A DNA stretch of 64,000 nt from Ruminiclostridium papyrosolvens DSM 2782 (GCF_029318685.1 NZ_CP119677.1:1178001-1242000), one strand, 5' to 3'; numbered from the stretch's first letter, positions 8,744-18,828 are shown. The notes: a model not told the origin generated them from the letters alone. Program-made: numbers and translations.

Positions 8744-10579
8744 TTGAAAAAGAAAGCAAAAGAGGTGTCAAATTTAGCTTCAATAAAGAATAACATCTTT
8801 GCGTTGAAAATAGCATGGAGTATTACTAAAAGCAATGTAATCCATGCATTGATGCTTAATATCTTAGGATATTTTGAATGGGTGTTTTTCAGCACAATTT
8901 TTATGAGGTACATAATCAAAGCATTTGAAAAGAAAATGAGCTTTAACAGTATAACGGTATTTATATTAATTTGCGGTGGGGTATTTGCATTAATCGGATT
9001 ATACAGAAGCTATGTAAACAATGTAGCGTTCCCACTAAACATGACTAAAACATACGAAGGTCTGTATATGAAACTGTATCAAAAGGCCAGAAATGTTGAA
9101 CTTAGCTGCTTCGAGGATGTGGAATTTTATAATAAATACACTATGGCAGTTGACGGTGCCGGAGACAAAATTGCAAGCGTAGTGAAAAATGCATGGGGTA
9201 TATTAGTAGGTATATTTGCAACTATTATAGTGTTTTTTTCCATGTATGACATAGACAAGATGGCTGTGCTATTTGTAGTTTTCCCAATAATAGGAAACTT
9301 TATTTTTGGCGGCATTTTGAACAAGCTGGAGCTGAAAAGGTACAAAGAAGGCATACCTAATGAGAGAGTTTTTCAGTATGTAAACAGAGTTATGTATCTG
9401 GCTGAATATGCAAAAGAAATGCGACTATCCAAGGTTTACAGCCTGATAAAGGAAAAATATAACGATGCTATAAAAAAGACTATCAGTATAGCAGATAAAT
9501 ATGGGACTAAATCTATAATAATGGAAGTACTGAAAGTTGTATTTACATTTTCCGTAATTTTTGAGGGTGTCTTACTTTACGGTGCTTACAGAGCAATTGT
9601 CGTGAAGAGTATTTCTCTTTCGGATCTCGCAGTACTTTCAAGTACAATGGTGTCTGCTACATGGATTTTAATAGGCTTGTTTAACAATATTGTGGAGGCT
9701 ATGAAGAACGGATTGTTTGTTAATAACCTGCGTACCTTTATAGAATACAAGGAAGTCATTCCTGAAGACTGGGACGGGGATATGCCTGAAACTGTTATTT
9801 CATCTATTGAATTCCGCAATGTCAGCTTTTCTTACAAGGACGGCAAATATGCATTAAAGAATCTGAATTTTTGCATATCAGGAAATAATGTTGTAGCTGT
9901 TGTAGGACATAACGGGGCAGGAAAATCAACGATTATCAAGCTGCTGTTCCGTCTGTATGACCCTACCAACGGAGAAATCCTTGTAAACGGCAGAAACATA
10001 AAGGAATACAATCTCAGGGCCTACCGACAATTGTTTGCCGCGGCTTTTCAGGATTACAAGGTACTTGCTCTTTCTGTAAAAGATAATGTTTTGATGGGGC
10101 ACAAAGTTGAAAATGAGGATGAAGCGGTTATAGAAGCTTTAAAGAAAACCGGTGTGTATGAAAAGGTTGAGACTCTGTCAAAAGGAATAAATACCATATT
10201 AACCAAGGAATTTGACGAGGACGGAGCTGTTCTTTCAGGGGGCCAATATCAGAAAATAGTAGTCGCAAGAGCCTTTGTTCAGAATACTCCCATCAAGGTT
10301 TTTGACGAACCTTCATCAGCTCTTGACCCAATTGCCGAATATGATTTATATAAAAGCATAATGAGTGAGAGTAAAGACAAAACAATGATATTCATATCCC
10401 ACCGTCTTTCATCAGTAAAAAATGCGGACAGGGTATTCATGTTTGAACATGGAGAGCTTATTGAACAGGGAACTCATGACGAGTTGATGAAACTGAAGGG
10501 CTCCTATGCGGATATGTATACAAAACAGGCTATGAACTATCTGGCAGTGGATAAAATAGAAGAGGGGGTTGCACTATGA
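8744..10579 (+). CDS. ABC exporter half-transporter (membrane + ATPase), subunit 1
   Basis: Start TTG 8744 is preferred (611 aa) because TAGGGGGA lies 5-6 bp upstream and the length then matches the 604-aa partner. The upstream in-frame GTG at 8600 has no ribosome binding site and would add unrelated hydrophobic residues. An N-terminal transmembrane domain (about 1-360) precedes an ATPase domain with Walker A GHNGAGKST, signature LSGGQ and Walker B FDEPSSALDP. There is no N-terminal C39 peptidase domain. It overlaps the next gene by 4 bp, so the two probably form a heterodimer. The substrate is unknown; a peptide or small molecule is typical of this class. Confidence 0.85.
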   Translation: MKKKAKEVSNLASIKNNIFALKIAWSITKSNVIHALMLNILGYFEWVFFSTIFMRYIIKAFEKKMSFNSITVFILICGGVFALIGLYRSYVNNVAFPLNMTKTYEGLYMKLYQKARNVELSCFEDVEFYNKYTMAVDGAGDKIASVVKNAWGILVGIFATIIVFFSMYDIDKMAVLFVVFPIIGNFIFGGILNKLELKRYKEGIPNERVFQYVNRVMYLAEYAKEMRLSKVYSLIKEKYNDAIKKTISIADKYGTKSIIMEVLKVVFTFSVIFEGVLLYGAYRAIVVKSISLSDLAVLSSTMVSATWILIGLFNNIVEAMKNGLFVNNLRTFIEYKEVIPEDWDGDMPETVISSIEFRNVSFSYKDGKYALKNLNFCISGNNVVAVVGHNGAGKSTIIKLLFRLYDPTNGEILVNGRNIKEYNLRAYRQLFAAAFQDYKVLALSVKDNVLMGHKVENEDEAVIEALKKTGVYEKVETLSKGINTILTKEFDEDGAVLSGGQYQKIVVARAFVQNTPIKVFDEPSSALDPIAEYDLYKSIMSESKDKTMIFISHRLSSVKNADRVFMFEHGELIEQGTHDELMKLKGSYADMYTKQAMNYLAVDKIEEGVAL

Positions 10580-12390
10580 GTGATATGAATAAGAAACAGC
10601 CCTTTAAACAGGTGTGGGACAATAATTTGTTCATATTTAAAATCTGTTTTTCAGCTTCACCATTATATATTATAGCTTTTATATTTGACATATTAAGAAA
10701 CCAGTTTTTAATATTTTTAGAGCATACCTATGGTATAGGATATGTACTTGAATCAGTTGAATTTGGACGGCCCTTTTATAAGGTAGCGGTATTTATAGCA
10801 ATCCTGTTTACCTTGATAGCTTTGGGTATGGTGTATGGTGCTTTTGTGAATCAGCTGATATCAAAAAAGGCCTTGCCGAAGATGAAACAAAAATTCAAGT
10901 TTATGCTTTATGAAAAGGCACAGGAACTGGATTTGGAATGTTACGATAATCCCGAATACTATAATGAGTTTGTTCTGGCTGTTTCCGAAGCGGATAATCA
11001 GGTGGAGAGGCTGTTGGAATTTCTCAATAAGATATTTACGGGACTTACGGTTTTTGTAACTACAGGAACGTATTTTCTTGTAAAAGACTGGTTTTCCATA
11101 ACCTTTGTTCTGGTTTCCTTTATATTGTCCTTTGTACTCATGCAGATTTTTAACAAGATTAATTTTAAGCTGCGTTTGCAAAAAAATCCTGAGGAACGAA
11201 AAAGAGCTTATGTCAACCGTGTTTTCTATCTTAATGATTATGCCAAGGAGCTGAGGCTTAACCCCGATGTGTCAGACAAACTCTTTGACAAGTTTAAAGA
11301 AGCAAATAAGTCTATATATAACATTGATAAAGCAAATGCAAAAAAGAAGTTTGGTATAAGTTTTCTTAGAGACTATGTAGCTAATGACTTTATAAGCGAC
11401 GTACTTTACATAACTTATCTGGTATATAAGGCCACGGTTTTACATGCAATTTCCTACAGCAGTGTTGTTATTTTATTTAACTCTTTCAGCAGACTGAAAC
11501 AGAGTCTCAGAACTATAACGGAGATTTACCCTTATGCCAGCGAAACAAGCTTGTACATTGATAAAATCCGAAACTTCTTAAATTATGAGCCGAAAATTGT
11601 AAGCCGCAAAAAGCTTGATGTGCCTAAGGCACCAAAACCCTTTAAGCTGGATAATGTATCCTTTGCATATAAAGAGGGAGAAAAAAGAGTAATAAATAAT
11701 ATAAATATGACTATTAATCCATATGAAAAAATCGCACTTGTTGGCTACAACGGAGCAGGGAAAACTACGTTAATCAAGCTGCTAATGCGTTTATATGACG
11801 TACAGGATGGTACTATTTCTCTGGATGGTATTAATATTAAGGATTACGACGTTGCAAGGTACCATGACCATGTGGGAACTGTCTTTCAGGACTATATGAT
11901 TTATGCGGCTACAGTCAAGGAAAATGTATTGATGGATAATGCAGATGGAGTACAGGAAAAGCCTGTAATGACTGCACTGGAGCAAAGCGGTTTTGCTCAG
12001 CGGCTGCAAAGCTTTAAACATGGTCTTAATACTCCGCTTACGGCAGAATTTGAGGAGGACGGAGTGAACCTGTCCGGGGGAGAATCGCAAAAAATTGCAA
12101 TATCCAGAGCTTTTTACAAAGATTCCAGTCTCATAATACTTGATGAACCCTCCTCTGCACTTGACCCTATTGCTGAATATCAGCTGAACCAATCAATGCT
12201 GGAGGCTGCTGCAAATAAATCGGTGGTGTTTATCTCCCACAGGCTTTCAACTACAAGACTTGCAGATAAGATATTTATGCTTGAAAATGGAAGGATTATT
12301 GAAGCAGGGAGCCACGACGAATTGCTGCAGCTAAATGGAAAGTATGCAGAAATGTGGCGTGTACAGGCCGGTCAGTATATACAGGTATAG
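10576..12390 (+). CDS. ABC exporter half-transporter, subunit 2
   Basis: This 604-aa protein starts at an ATGA overlap with subunit 1. It has the same architecture: a membrane domain (about 1-345), then an ATPase with Walker A GYNGAGKTT, signature NLSGGESQK and Walker B LDEPSSALDP followed by the H-loop ISHRLST. The two proteins are clearly similar along their length, as expected for a heterodimeric exporter. No precursor peptide or biosynthetic gene lies next to the pair, so its link to the surrounding cellulosomal genes is unexplained. Confidence 0.87.
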   Translation: MSDMNKKQPFKQVWDNNLFIFKICFSASPLYIIAFIFDILRNQFLIFLEHTYGIGYVLESVEFGRPFYKVAVFIAILFTLIALGMVYGAFVNQLISKKALPKMKQKFKFMLYEKAQELDLECYDNPEYYNEFVLAVSEADNQVERLLEFLNKIFTGLTVFVTTGTYFLVKDWFSITFVLVSFILSFVLMQIFNKINFKLRLQKNPEERKRAYVNRVFYLNDYAKELRLNPDVSDKLFDKFKEANKSIYNIDKANAKKKFGISFLRDYVANDFISDVLYITYLVYKATVLHAISYSSVVILFNSFSRLKQSLRTITEIYPYASETSLYIDKIRNFLNYEPKIVSRKKLDVPKAPKPFKLDNVSFAYKEGEKRVINNINMTINPYEKIALVGYNGAGKTTLIKLLMRLYDVQDGTISLDGINIKDYDVARYHDHVGTVFQDYMIYAATVKENVLMDNADGVQEKPVMTALEQSGFAQRLQSFKHGLNTPLTAEFEEDGVNLSGGESQKIAISRAFYKDSSLIILDEPSSALDPIAEYQLNQSMLEAAANKSVVFISHRLSTTRLADKIFMLENGRIIEAGSHDELLQLNGKYAEMWRVQAGQYIQV

Positions 12391-12396
12391 TTACAT

Positions 12397-12703
12397 GGAG
12401 TTGTTTCAAAACAGAAAGAATTTCCATTTTAACACATATACTTCCGTATAAAATTGTATCAATGATTGCTTCCAAGATATTTGCAAGAGTTTATAGCGGC
12501 TCATACTAGGATGTTTTACCGTCGCTCACATTCATCGTCCATGATTCATTGTGTCGCTAAAACCTACTTCGTGATAGGTTTTCCGGTAAAATATCCTGTC
12601 TTCGCCAATAAACATCTGCAAATATCTTTAACCAAGCTTCCATTGATACAAATTATACTTACGTACCTTTTAAAACAGATAAAAATAATTTTGCAATACC
12701 TCC
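12397..12703 (+). repeat. Long fold-back (MITE-like) repeat, copy A
   Basis: Two arms of about 75-80 bp face each other. The left arm contains ATACTTCCGTATAAAATTG (12438-12456) followed by TATCAATGATTGCTTCCAAG. The right arm contains its counterpart CCAAGCTTCCATTGATA followed by CAAATTATACTTACG. Inside are further nested inverted repeats (ATATTTGC/GCAAATAT, AGGATGTTTTACCG/CGGTAAAATATCCT, AAAACCTA/TAGGTTTT). The whole could fold into one long hairpin. The outer arms recur in inverse orientation at 53901-54047. It fills most of the 601-bp gene-free stretch after the exporter; 12704-12880 is AT-rich DNA in which I see no gene. Confidence 0.75.
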
Positions 12704-12937
12704 ATTTTTTACTTACTGCCTTTTAGACATATGAGTTGTATAATTATTGCAACAGATGTATAATTATGGCAGTGACATTTGAATACAGTAATTACAACAT
12801 TTCAACATTTTCAATTCATTATCAGTTCTTAAATTCAATTATCATATACAATTTTTAGTACCATTTGTCATATCACATGAAAAGTTAAAAGGGTGCTCAG
12901 GGCATAGGACAAACAGCTTGTGCTCCGAACATACATA

Positions 12938-12963
12938 CCTCGAAAGCCTTTGTGGATTCGGGG
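12938..12963 (+). promoter_or_regulatory. Hairpin in the GH9 5' leader
   Basis: CCTCGAA (12938-12944) pairs with TTCGGGG (12957-12963), with an inner C-C/G-G extension closing a 5-base loop. It lies 28 bp before the GH9 start and just ahead of AAGGAGG. It is less AT-rich than its surroundings, as is the segment from about 12889. No recognised riboswitch consensus fits, so its role is unknown. Confidence 0.4.
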
Positions 12964-12991
12964 AAATTAATAATTTTAAGGAGGTACAAAA

Positions 12992-15052
12992 ATGAAAAAG
13001 GTAAGTGTACTGGTTTTGCTTGCGGTTTTATTGGTAAGCATTGTTCCACCTGCGGTTTCAGCCAAGGAAAACAACTTTAACTATGTTGATGCATTTGCCA
13101 AGTCAATTCTTTTCTATGAGGCAAATTGGTGCGGTCCTGATGCAGGAAACAACAGGATTAAATGGCGCGGACCTTGCCATTGTGATGATGGAAAGGATGT
13201 AGGACTGGACTTGACGGGAGGATTCCATGATTGCGGAGACCATGTAAAGTTCGGTTTGCCGCAATGCGCTTCTGCTTCAACTCTTGCATGGGCTTACTAT
13301 GAGTTCAAGGATACTTTTGTAGCCAAGGGACAGGATGGCTACATGCTAAACATTTTGAAGCATTTTTGCGACTACTTTATAAAATGCTTCCCTAACAAAA
13401 CTACTTTTTACTATCAGGTAGGAGACGGAGATGTGGATCACCAATACTGGGGACCACCTGAACTTCAGACATATGACAGGCCGGCATATTATGTTGCAAC
13501 ACCGGAAAATCCCGGCTCTGATGTAGCGGGTGATGCGGCTGCTGCGCTGGCGCTTATGTATCTCAATTACAAAGATAAAGATTCAACTTATGCAGAAAAA
13601 TGCCTTACTTATGCTAAAGACCTTTATGACTTCGGTATGACCTACAGAGGAAACAGTAAAGGCCAAAGCTATTATCTGCCCAGAACCTATCTGGATGAAC
13701 TTATGTGGGGCTCAATCTGGCTTTATGTTGCTACAAATGATAATAAATATATGGATAATGTAGAAAAGCTGATGATTGAGAAGGGCATCACGGGAGGCAA
13801 CTCCTTTAATGACAATTGGACTCAGTGTTGGGATTATGTTCTCACAGGAGTATTTACAAAGCTTGCAACGCTTTCAAAAAATCCTTTATACAAATCAATT
13901 GCCGATGACCATATTGATTACTGGCAGAATAGGTTAAAGACTACTCCGGCAGGTTTGAAATATCTTGATAGCTGGGGTGTTTGTAAATACCCTGCAGCAG
14001 AGAGTATGGTGCAGCTTGTTTATTATAAATATTTTGGAAATCAGAAATGTCTGGACTTTGCAAAAAGTCAGATAGATTACATACTGGGAGATAATCCTAA
14101 TAATATGTCCTACGAAGTTGGCTTTGGAGATAACTATCCGAAATATCCCCATCACAGAGCGGCAAGCGGTGTTCTCGAAGGGCCTCCTGCCGATGAAAAG
14201 AAGGAACTGCCGGAAAGACACATTCTTTATGGTGCTCTTGTAGGCGGAGCGGACATGAATGATGAATATCATGACAACGTTAATGAATATGTTTATTCTG
14301 AAACAGGACTGGACTACAATGCCGGTTTTGTGGGAGCCTTGGCAGGTATGTCTGAGTTCTTTGGAAAAGATCAGGTACCTGGGCCTACTCCCGGTATTGA
14401 GGGTGAACCCACTAAATACTATTCAGAAGCAAAACTATACAAATCAAATTCAGAAGGTGTTACCGTCGACCTTAATTTATATAATATCGTTACGGCACCT
14501 CCTCAATATGAAAAAGGCTTATCCTGTAAGTTCTTCGTTGACTTATCAGAATTTGCCGAAGAAGGAATCAATCCGGCTAAGTTTACCACTAAGGTATATT
14601 ATTCTCCTGCCGGGGCCAAAATATCGGGAATTCAGCCATATGATAAGGAGAAAAATATTTACTACGTAGAAATTACTTTCCCGGATAGTCCGTTGTATGC
14701 AAGAACTTATGTACAATTCTGTATTTACAATTATGAAAGTAAACTATGGAATTCTAAAAATGACCTTTCTACTGCAGGCTTAACCGATGCATATGCAAAA
14801 GTAGAAAATATTCCAATATACAAAAATGGTATTAAGGTATACGGAAACGACCCGACGGGAGGAGAAGAAGTCCTGTACGGAGATTTAAACGATGATAGAG
14901 AAATAAATGCAATTGACTTAGCATTATTAAAAAAATACATTCTTTCAGGAAATGCAGAAGGAATAAATCTGGTAAATGCTGACCTTAATAAGGATGGAGA
15001 TATAAATTCTCTGGATTTTGCAAGTCTGAAACTGCGTTTACTGGGTAAATAA
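12992..15052 (+). CDS. Cellulosomal endoglucanase, GH9 + CBM3c-like + dockerin
   Basis: This 686-aa secreted protein has a signal peptide (1-24) and a GH9 domain (about 27-455). The family's two acidic residues are at Asp80 and Asp83 in [13 protein letters not shown]. Also present are HHRAASG and the catalytic acid region [18 protein letters not shown]3c-like module (about 470-610) is recognised by [11 protein letters not shown] and IYYVEITF; such modules help feed cellulose chains into the GH9 cleft. A dockerin (about 627-686) carries A-I and S-L pairs. AAGGAGG precedes the ATG and a terminator follows, so it is probably transcribed alone. Expected activity is endo- or processive beta-1,4-glucanase; the substrate is not proven. 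Confidence 0.92.
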   Translation: MKKVSVLVLLAVLLVSIVPPAVSAKENNFNYVDAFAKSILFYEANWCGPDAGNNRIKWRGPCHCDDGKDVGLDLTGGFHDCGDHVKFGLPQCASASTLAWAYYEFKDTFVAKGQDGYMLNILKHFCDYFIKCFPNKTTFYYQVGDGDVDHQYWGPPELQTYDRPAYYVATPENPGSDVAGDAAAALALMYLNYKDKDSTYAEKCLTYAKDLYDFGMTYRGNSKGQSYYLPRTYLDELMWGSIWLYVATNDNKYMDNVEKLMIEKGITGGNSFNDNWTQCWDYVLTGVFTKLATLSKNPLYKSIADDHIDYWQNRLKTTPAGLKYLDSWGVCKYPAAESMVQLVYYKYFGNQKCLDFAKSQIDYILGDNPNNMSYEVGFGDNYPKYPHHRAASGVLEGPPADEKKELPERHILYGALVGGADMNDEYHDNVNEYVYSETGLDYNAGFVGALAGMSEFFGKDQVPGPTPGIEGEPTKYYSEAKLYKSNSEGVTVDLNLYNIVTAPPQYEKGLSCKFFVDLSEFAEEGINPAKFTTKVYYSPAGAKISGIQPYDKEKNIYYVEITFPDSPLYARTYVQFCIYNYESKLWNSKNDLSTAGLTDAYAKVENIPIYKNGIKVYGNDPTGGEEVLYGDLNDDREINAIDLALLKKYILSGNAEGINLVNADLNKDGDINSLDFASLKLRLLGK

Positions 15053-15078
15053 AAATAGCTGAAATTGATGATTATTAA

Positions 15079-15130
15079 GAGCCGTAACCCATAGTAATTT
15101 TAAATTACATGAGTACGGTTCATTTTTTTT
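15079..15130 (+). terminator. Rho-independent terminator after GH9
   Basis: GAGCCGTA near 15079 pairs with TACGGTTC, and an inner AGTAATTT/AAATTAC helix supports the stem. A run of eight T residues (15123-15130) follows directly. Confidence 0.85.
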
Positions 15131-15185
15131 GCTTGTTTTATTTTTTCGTTATATGTTACTATAATTTTGATTGACTTTATATTAC

Positions 15186-15200
15186 GTTTATGTAAACAAT
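15186..15200 (+). promoter_or_regulatory. Possible regulator site GTTTATGTAAACAAT upstream of the kinase gene
   Basis: GTTTA and TAAAC form an inverted repeat spaced by 2 bp. The half-site GTAAACAA recurs upstream of the solute-binding-protein gene at 18721 and 18765. This suggests that the YesN-type regulator also acts on its own operon; it is inferred from sequence likeness only. Confidence 0.35.
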
Positions 15201-15260
15201 ATTTATATAACTATAAAAATCGGATATTTTAAACCTAAAATAGAGAGGAAGTAAAATAAT

Positions 15261-16997
15261 ATGGTCAAGCTAAAATTTCAAAATAGTATTTTCAGCCGTC
15301 TTGTAATAACCTTTCTGATAATAATTATTCCTCTTTATTGTTTGGAAATTTATATCTACAACAGTGCCTTGCGTACTGTAAAAAGCGAAATATCAAAATC
15401 AACGGTTGCTCAGGCATCTTTCTATCTTGAAAGTCTTGAAAAAGAGATAGAGAGAATAAAAATACTTCAATATGACTGTTTGAATGATGAACAACTCAAC
15501 AAGCTTGCAATAAGATGGAAGATTATGAATGAATATGAAATATCTCAAACCTTGCTCCAACTAAAGCAAAGACTTGTTGCGATAAAAAACAGCAGTATAT
15601 ATGCAAGTGATGTAAATGTGCACATTCTCCCAATTGAGAAGACAGTATCTTCAAATAGCGGAGTAGATGATATTCACATAAATGAATACAATGATATATT
15701 TGTTCCCATAGGCTTAAAGGGAGCACAAATTATTAACTACAACGATAAGCTGTACCTGAGTACTTTTCAGAAATCCGGCGGTGCAGCCAGGCCTTTATTT
15801 ATTATTGATATAGAATTGAACCAGAATGCATTAAAACAAGCTCTGGCACAGTTCAACACCTATACTGGAAGTGGTTCTGTACTTATAACACCTAAAAATA
15901 TTATTGCTAATAAGTCAGAAGAGGATAATACTAAGTTTATTCAGCAAATTTTACTTAGTATGAAACAAAAAGACAATGATGGGACAGTGTTTGCGAGTAT
16001 CGAGGATAAAGATTACTATGTTGTTCACTCAAATTCTTCATATTTAAATATGAGTTTACTTAGATATTTTCCCCAGGAATATATTCTAAAGCCTATAGTC
16101 AACTTTAAAATTTGGGCATGGGTATTTTCAGTTGCTGCTATTTTAATAATTATTATATACTCATTATCTACTTACAAATTTATGCATCAGCCACTAAATG
16201 AACTTGTAAAATCTTTTCGTAAGGTGGAAAACGGTGATTTAAAGGTATCCATCAACCATGATTCAAATAACGAATTCGGATATCTGTATAAATGCTTTAA
16301 TGACATGGTAAAAAATCTGAACATGCTTATTGATCAGGTATATAACCAGAAAATATTAATGCAAAAAGCTGAATTGAAGCACTTGCAGTCTCAGATTAAT
16401 CCACACTTTTTGTATAACAGTTTTTTCATGATAAATACTATGGCAAGAATAGGTGATGAGAATTTAGTACCGTTTACAAAGCACCTTGGAGAATATTTCC
16501 GTTTTGTTACAAGAAACTCCATGGATAATATATCCTTGGAGGAAGAAATAAACCATGCCAAGGTATACACGGAAATTCAGCTTATGAGATTTTCAAAAAG
16601 AATTCAAATTCATTTTGGAGAATGTCCCAATATGTATAAGGATTTGAAAGTACCGAGACTTATATTACAGCCCATTATTGAAAATGCCTTTGAACACGGT
16701 ATAGAAAAGAAAAAAAATAGTGGACTGCTGCTTGTTAATTTTGAAGGAAATGAAAGAGAACTAAGAATAATCGTAGAAGATAATGGATGTGATATAACAG
16801 ATGACGAGCTTGAAAATTTGCAGAATTTATTGGAGAATAACGAGCAGGAAGTAGAAACAACGGGAACATTAAATATACACAGGAGGATAAGACTGGTTTT
16901 TGGTGAAGATAGCGGTCTGATTATTTCAAGAAGTGTAATCGGAGGGTTGAAGGCGGTATTGAAAATAGTTTTACAAAAAGGAGTAGAAAATGTATAG
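15261..16997 (+). CDS. YesM-type sensor histidine kinase
   Basis: This 578-aa protein has two membrane segments (about 13-32 and 285-305) enclosing an extracellular sensor domain, then a HAMP region (FMHQPLNELVKSF) and a His_kinase domain. The phospho-acceptor is His382 in INPHFLYNS, followed by the ATP-binding N box (IIENAFEHG). It starts at ATG 15261 with AGAGAGGAAG upstream and overlaps the regulator gene by 8 bp. With the downstream importer it probably senses plant polysaccharide breakdown products, as similar systems next to cellulosome genes do. Confidence 0.92.
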   Translation: MVKLKFQNSIFSRLVITFLIIIIPLYCLEIYIYNSALRTVKSEISKSTVAQASFYLESLEKEIERIKILQYDCLNDEQLNKLAIRWKIMNEYEISQTLLQLKQRLVAIKNSSIYASDVNVHILPIEKTVSSNSGVDDIHINEYNDIFVPIGLKGAQIINYNDKLYLSTFQKSGGAARPLFIIDIELNQNALKQALAQFNTYTGSGSVLITPKNIIANKSEEDNTKFIQQILLSMKQKDNDGTVFASIEDKDYYVVHSNSSYLNMSLLRYFPQEYILKPIVNFKIWAWVFSVAAILIIIIYSLSTYKFMHQPLNELVKSFRKVENGDLKVSINHDSNNEFGYLYKCFNDMVKNLNMLIDQVYNQKILMQKAELKHLQSQINPHFLYNSFFMINTMARIGDENLVPFTKHLGEYFRFVTRNSMDNISLEEEINHAKVYTEIQLMRFSKRIQIHFGECPNMYKDLKVPRLILQPIIENAFEHGIEKKKNSGLLLVNFEGNERELRIIVEDNGCDITDDELENLQNLLENNEQEVETTGTLNIHRRIRLVFGEDSGLIISRSVIGGLKAVLKIVLQKGVENV

Positions 16998-18705
16998 GCT
17001 ACTAATTGTAGATGATGAGGAAATTATTGTAAACGGATTATACGAAATATTCCGAAGCATGAAGAATCTTGATCTGGATGTATACAGGGCATATTCCGGC
17101 GAAGAAGCGGTTGAATGGTTAAGCAGAACAAGAATGGATATAGTTCTGACAGATATCAGGATGCCGGAAATGGATGGTTTGCAGTTGCTGGATGTCATAT
17201 ATAGACGATGGCCCCAATGCAAAGTAATATTCCTTACCGGGTATAACGAATTCGAATATGTGTATAAAGCAATTCAGCATCAGGGAGTAAGCTATATACT
17301 AAAAACAGAGGATAATGATAAAGTAGTCAGCGTTGTTGAAAATGCCATTGAGGAGATAAAAAAAGAGGTTAAAACAGAAGATTTGATTCATAAGGCCAAA
17401 GAGCAGATTGAACTTGCTTTGGGACTCTTTCAAAAGGATTACTTTATTCATCTGCTCCACGAGGGAACCTCTCTTGAATTAAATAAATCTCAGTTTGAGC
17501 AGTTGTCAATTCCCATGCATCCAGACCATCCGGTAATTCTGCTGCTTGGGCATATTGACAACATCCCCGGAAATTTGTCCTATTGGGACAAGATACAGTA
17601 TATAAATTCCATAAAAGTAATAATTACTCAAAACATCAGTACAAATGTAAGATTCATAAGCGTTTTAGATGACAGATACAGGTTCATTTTCTTTATACAG
17701 CCCAATGAGCTTATGAACGGCAGTTACAATAGTACAGAAGAAAGTGTATTTTATGAAAAGACTATCTCCTTTATAAAGGGTACTCTGGAAGTAATACAGA
17801 CTTCCAGCAGAGAATCTTTAAATGCGTCTATCAGCTTTGCTCTTGGAGGAGAACCCTGTAACTGGGAGGAAGTATCAAAAAAATACTTTTCTCTTAATCA
17901 ACTTCTGAATTACAGAATAGGCACAGGAATAGAAATGCTGTTGATTGATAATGAGCTGAAAAATAACAACATTTTAACTTCAGGTTCTGAAGCGGAAGTG
18001 CCGGAACTGGATACAAATAATGAGCCGTTGGAAATTCTTTTGAGAAAGAGAAATATGGATTTGATTCAGCAATATCTGGAGTCAGGACAGAAAGAAAAGT
18101 ATTTTGAAGTTTTGGAGGAATTATTAAATCCCATAAAATTAATCAAGAGTAAAAACAGCAACTTGGCAATTGAAGCATATTCCATGGTATCACTAAGCAT
18201 TCTTTCGTATATTAACCGCTGGAATATAACCGAAAAACTAGCCTTCCACATTGGTCTTAACAGCCTTATGCGTATTGACAAACATGAGACTTGGTCTGAT
18301 GCAGTACAATATTTGATAAATATATCTGATGTAATTTTTCAGATGCAGACCGAGGAACAAAAGAAAAGGGCTGATAATGCCGTTGATTATATTCAAAACT
18401 TTATTAACGAGCATTTAAGTGAGGATCTTTCTTTAGTGAGGCTGGCAGAGCAGGTTTACTTAAATCCCTCGTATTTGTCCCGCCTTTACAAACAGGTTAC
18501 AAATCAAAACCTCTCTGATTATATTGATAATGCTCGTATAGAGAGGGCAAAAGAGCTGCTGAAAAAGGAAAAGATAAAGATAAATGAAGTGGCAAAGGCT
18601 GTAGGTTATGAGACGGCCGCATCTTTTACAAGGTTTTTCAGAAAACTGATGTCATGTTCTCCGCAAGAATATCATGATATGGTTGTCTCAGGTAAACAGA
18701 TGTAA
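16990..18705 (+). CDS. YesN-type response regulator with AraC DNA-binding domain
   Basis: This 571-aa protein has an N-terminal receiver (LLIVDDEEII, phospho-acceptor Asp55 in LTDIRMPEMDG). A long middle region (about 130-460) of unknown fold follows, then two C-terminal AraC helix-turn-helix motifs (about 470-565, LAEQVYLNPSYLSRLYK and VGYETAASFTRFF). It starts within the kinase gene behind AAAGGAG. The probable target is the importer promoter 170 bp downstream, where repeated AACAAAAGA boxes occur. Confidence 0.92.
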   Translation: MYRLLIVDDEEIIVNGLYEIFRSMKNLDLDVYRAYSGEEAVEWLSRTRMDIVLTDIRMPEMDGLQLLDVIYRRWPQCKVIFLTGYNEFEYVYKAIQHQGVSYILKTEDNDKVVSVVENAIEEIKKEVKTEDLIHKAKEQIELALGLFQKDYFIHLLHEGTSLELNKSQFEQLSIPMHPDHPVILLLGHIDNIPGNLSYWDKIQYINSIKVIITQNISTNVRFISVLDDRYRFIFFIQPNELMNGSYNSTEESVFYEKTISFIKGTLEVIQTSSRESLNASISFALGGEPCNWEEVSKKYFSLNQLLNYRIGTGIEMLLIDNELKNNNILTSGSEAEVPELDTNNEPLEILLRKRNMDLIQQYLESGQKEKYFEVLEELLNPIKLIKSKNSNLAIEAYSMVSLSILSYINRWNITEKLAFHIGLNSLMRIDKHETWSDAVQYLINISDVIFQMQTEEQKKRADNAVDYIQNFINEHLSEDLSLVRLAEQVYLNPSYLSRLYKQVTNQNLSDYIDNARIERAKELLKKEKIKINEVAKAVGYETAASFTRFFRKLMSCSPQEYHDMVVSGKQM

Positions 18706-18720
18706 ATAGATGATAACAAA

Positions 18721-18828
18721 GTAAACAAAAGATTCTAAACAATGATTAACAAAAGACTAAATAAGTAAACAAAAGACAACAAAAGTAAAAACATGTGAAT
18801 GGTGTTGCAGGTAAGGTGACATTATAAT
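18721..18828 (+). promoter_or_regulatory. Repeated AACAAAAGA boxes and -10 element ahead of the sugar importer
   Basis: GTAAACAAAAGA occurs at 18721-18732 and 18765-18776, with TTAACAAAAGA at 18746-18756 and a partial copy CAACAAAAG at 18777-18785. Centres are spaced by 20-24 bp, roughly two helical turns. A TATAAT lies at 18823-18828 without a good -35 at 17 bp; TTGCAG is only 12 bp away. This fits an activator-dependent promoter, the expected activator being the adjacent AraC-type regulator. Confidence 0.55.

Noticed and set aside
12466-12726. 86-aa open frame after the exporter genes
   Set aside because: It falls within the fold-back repeat, lacks a ribosome binding site and reads through both palindromic arms.
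12889-12963. Cyclic-di-GMP riboswitch before GH9
   Set aside because: Some short words (GGCA, AAAGCC) recall it, but the conserved order and second helix are missing.
18721-18785. CRISPR-like array
   Set aside because: The repeats are 9-12 bp, imperfect and only 20-24 bp apart; operator boxes fit better.
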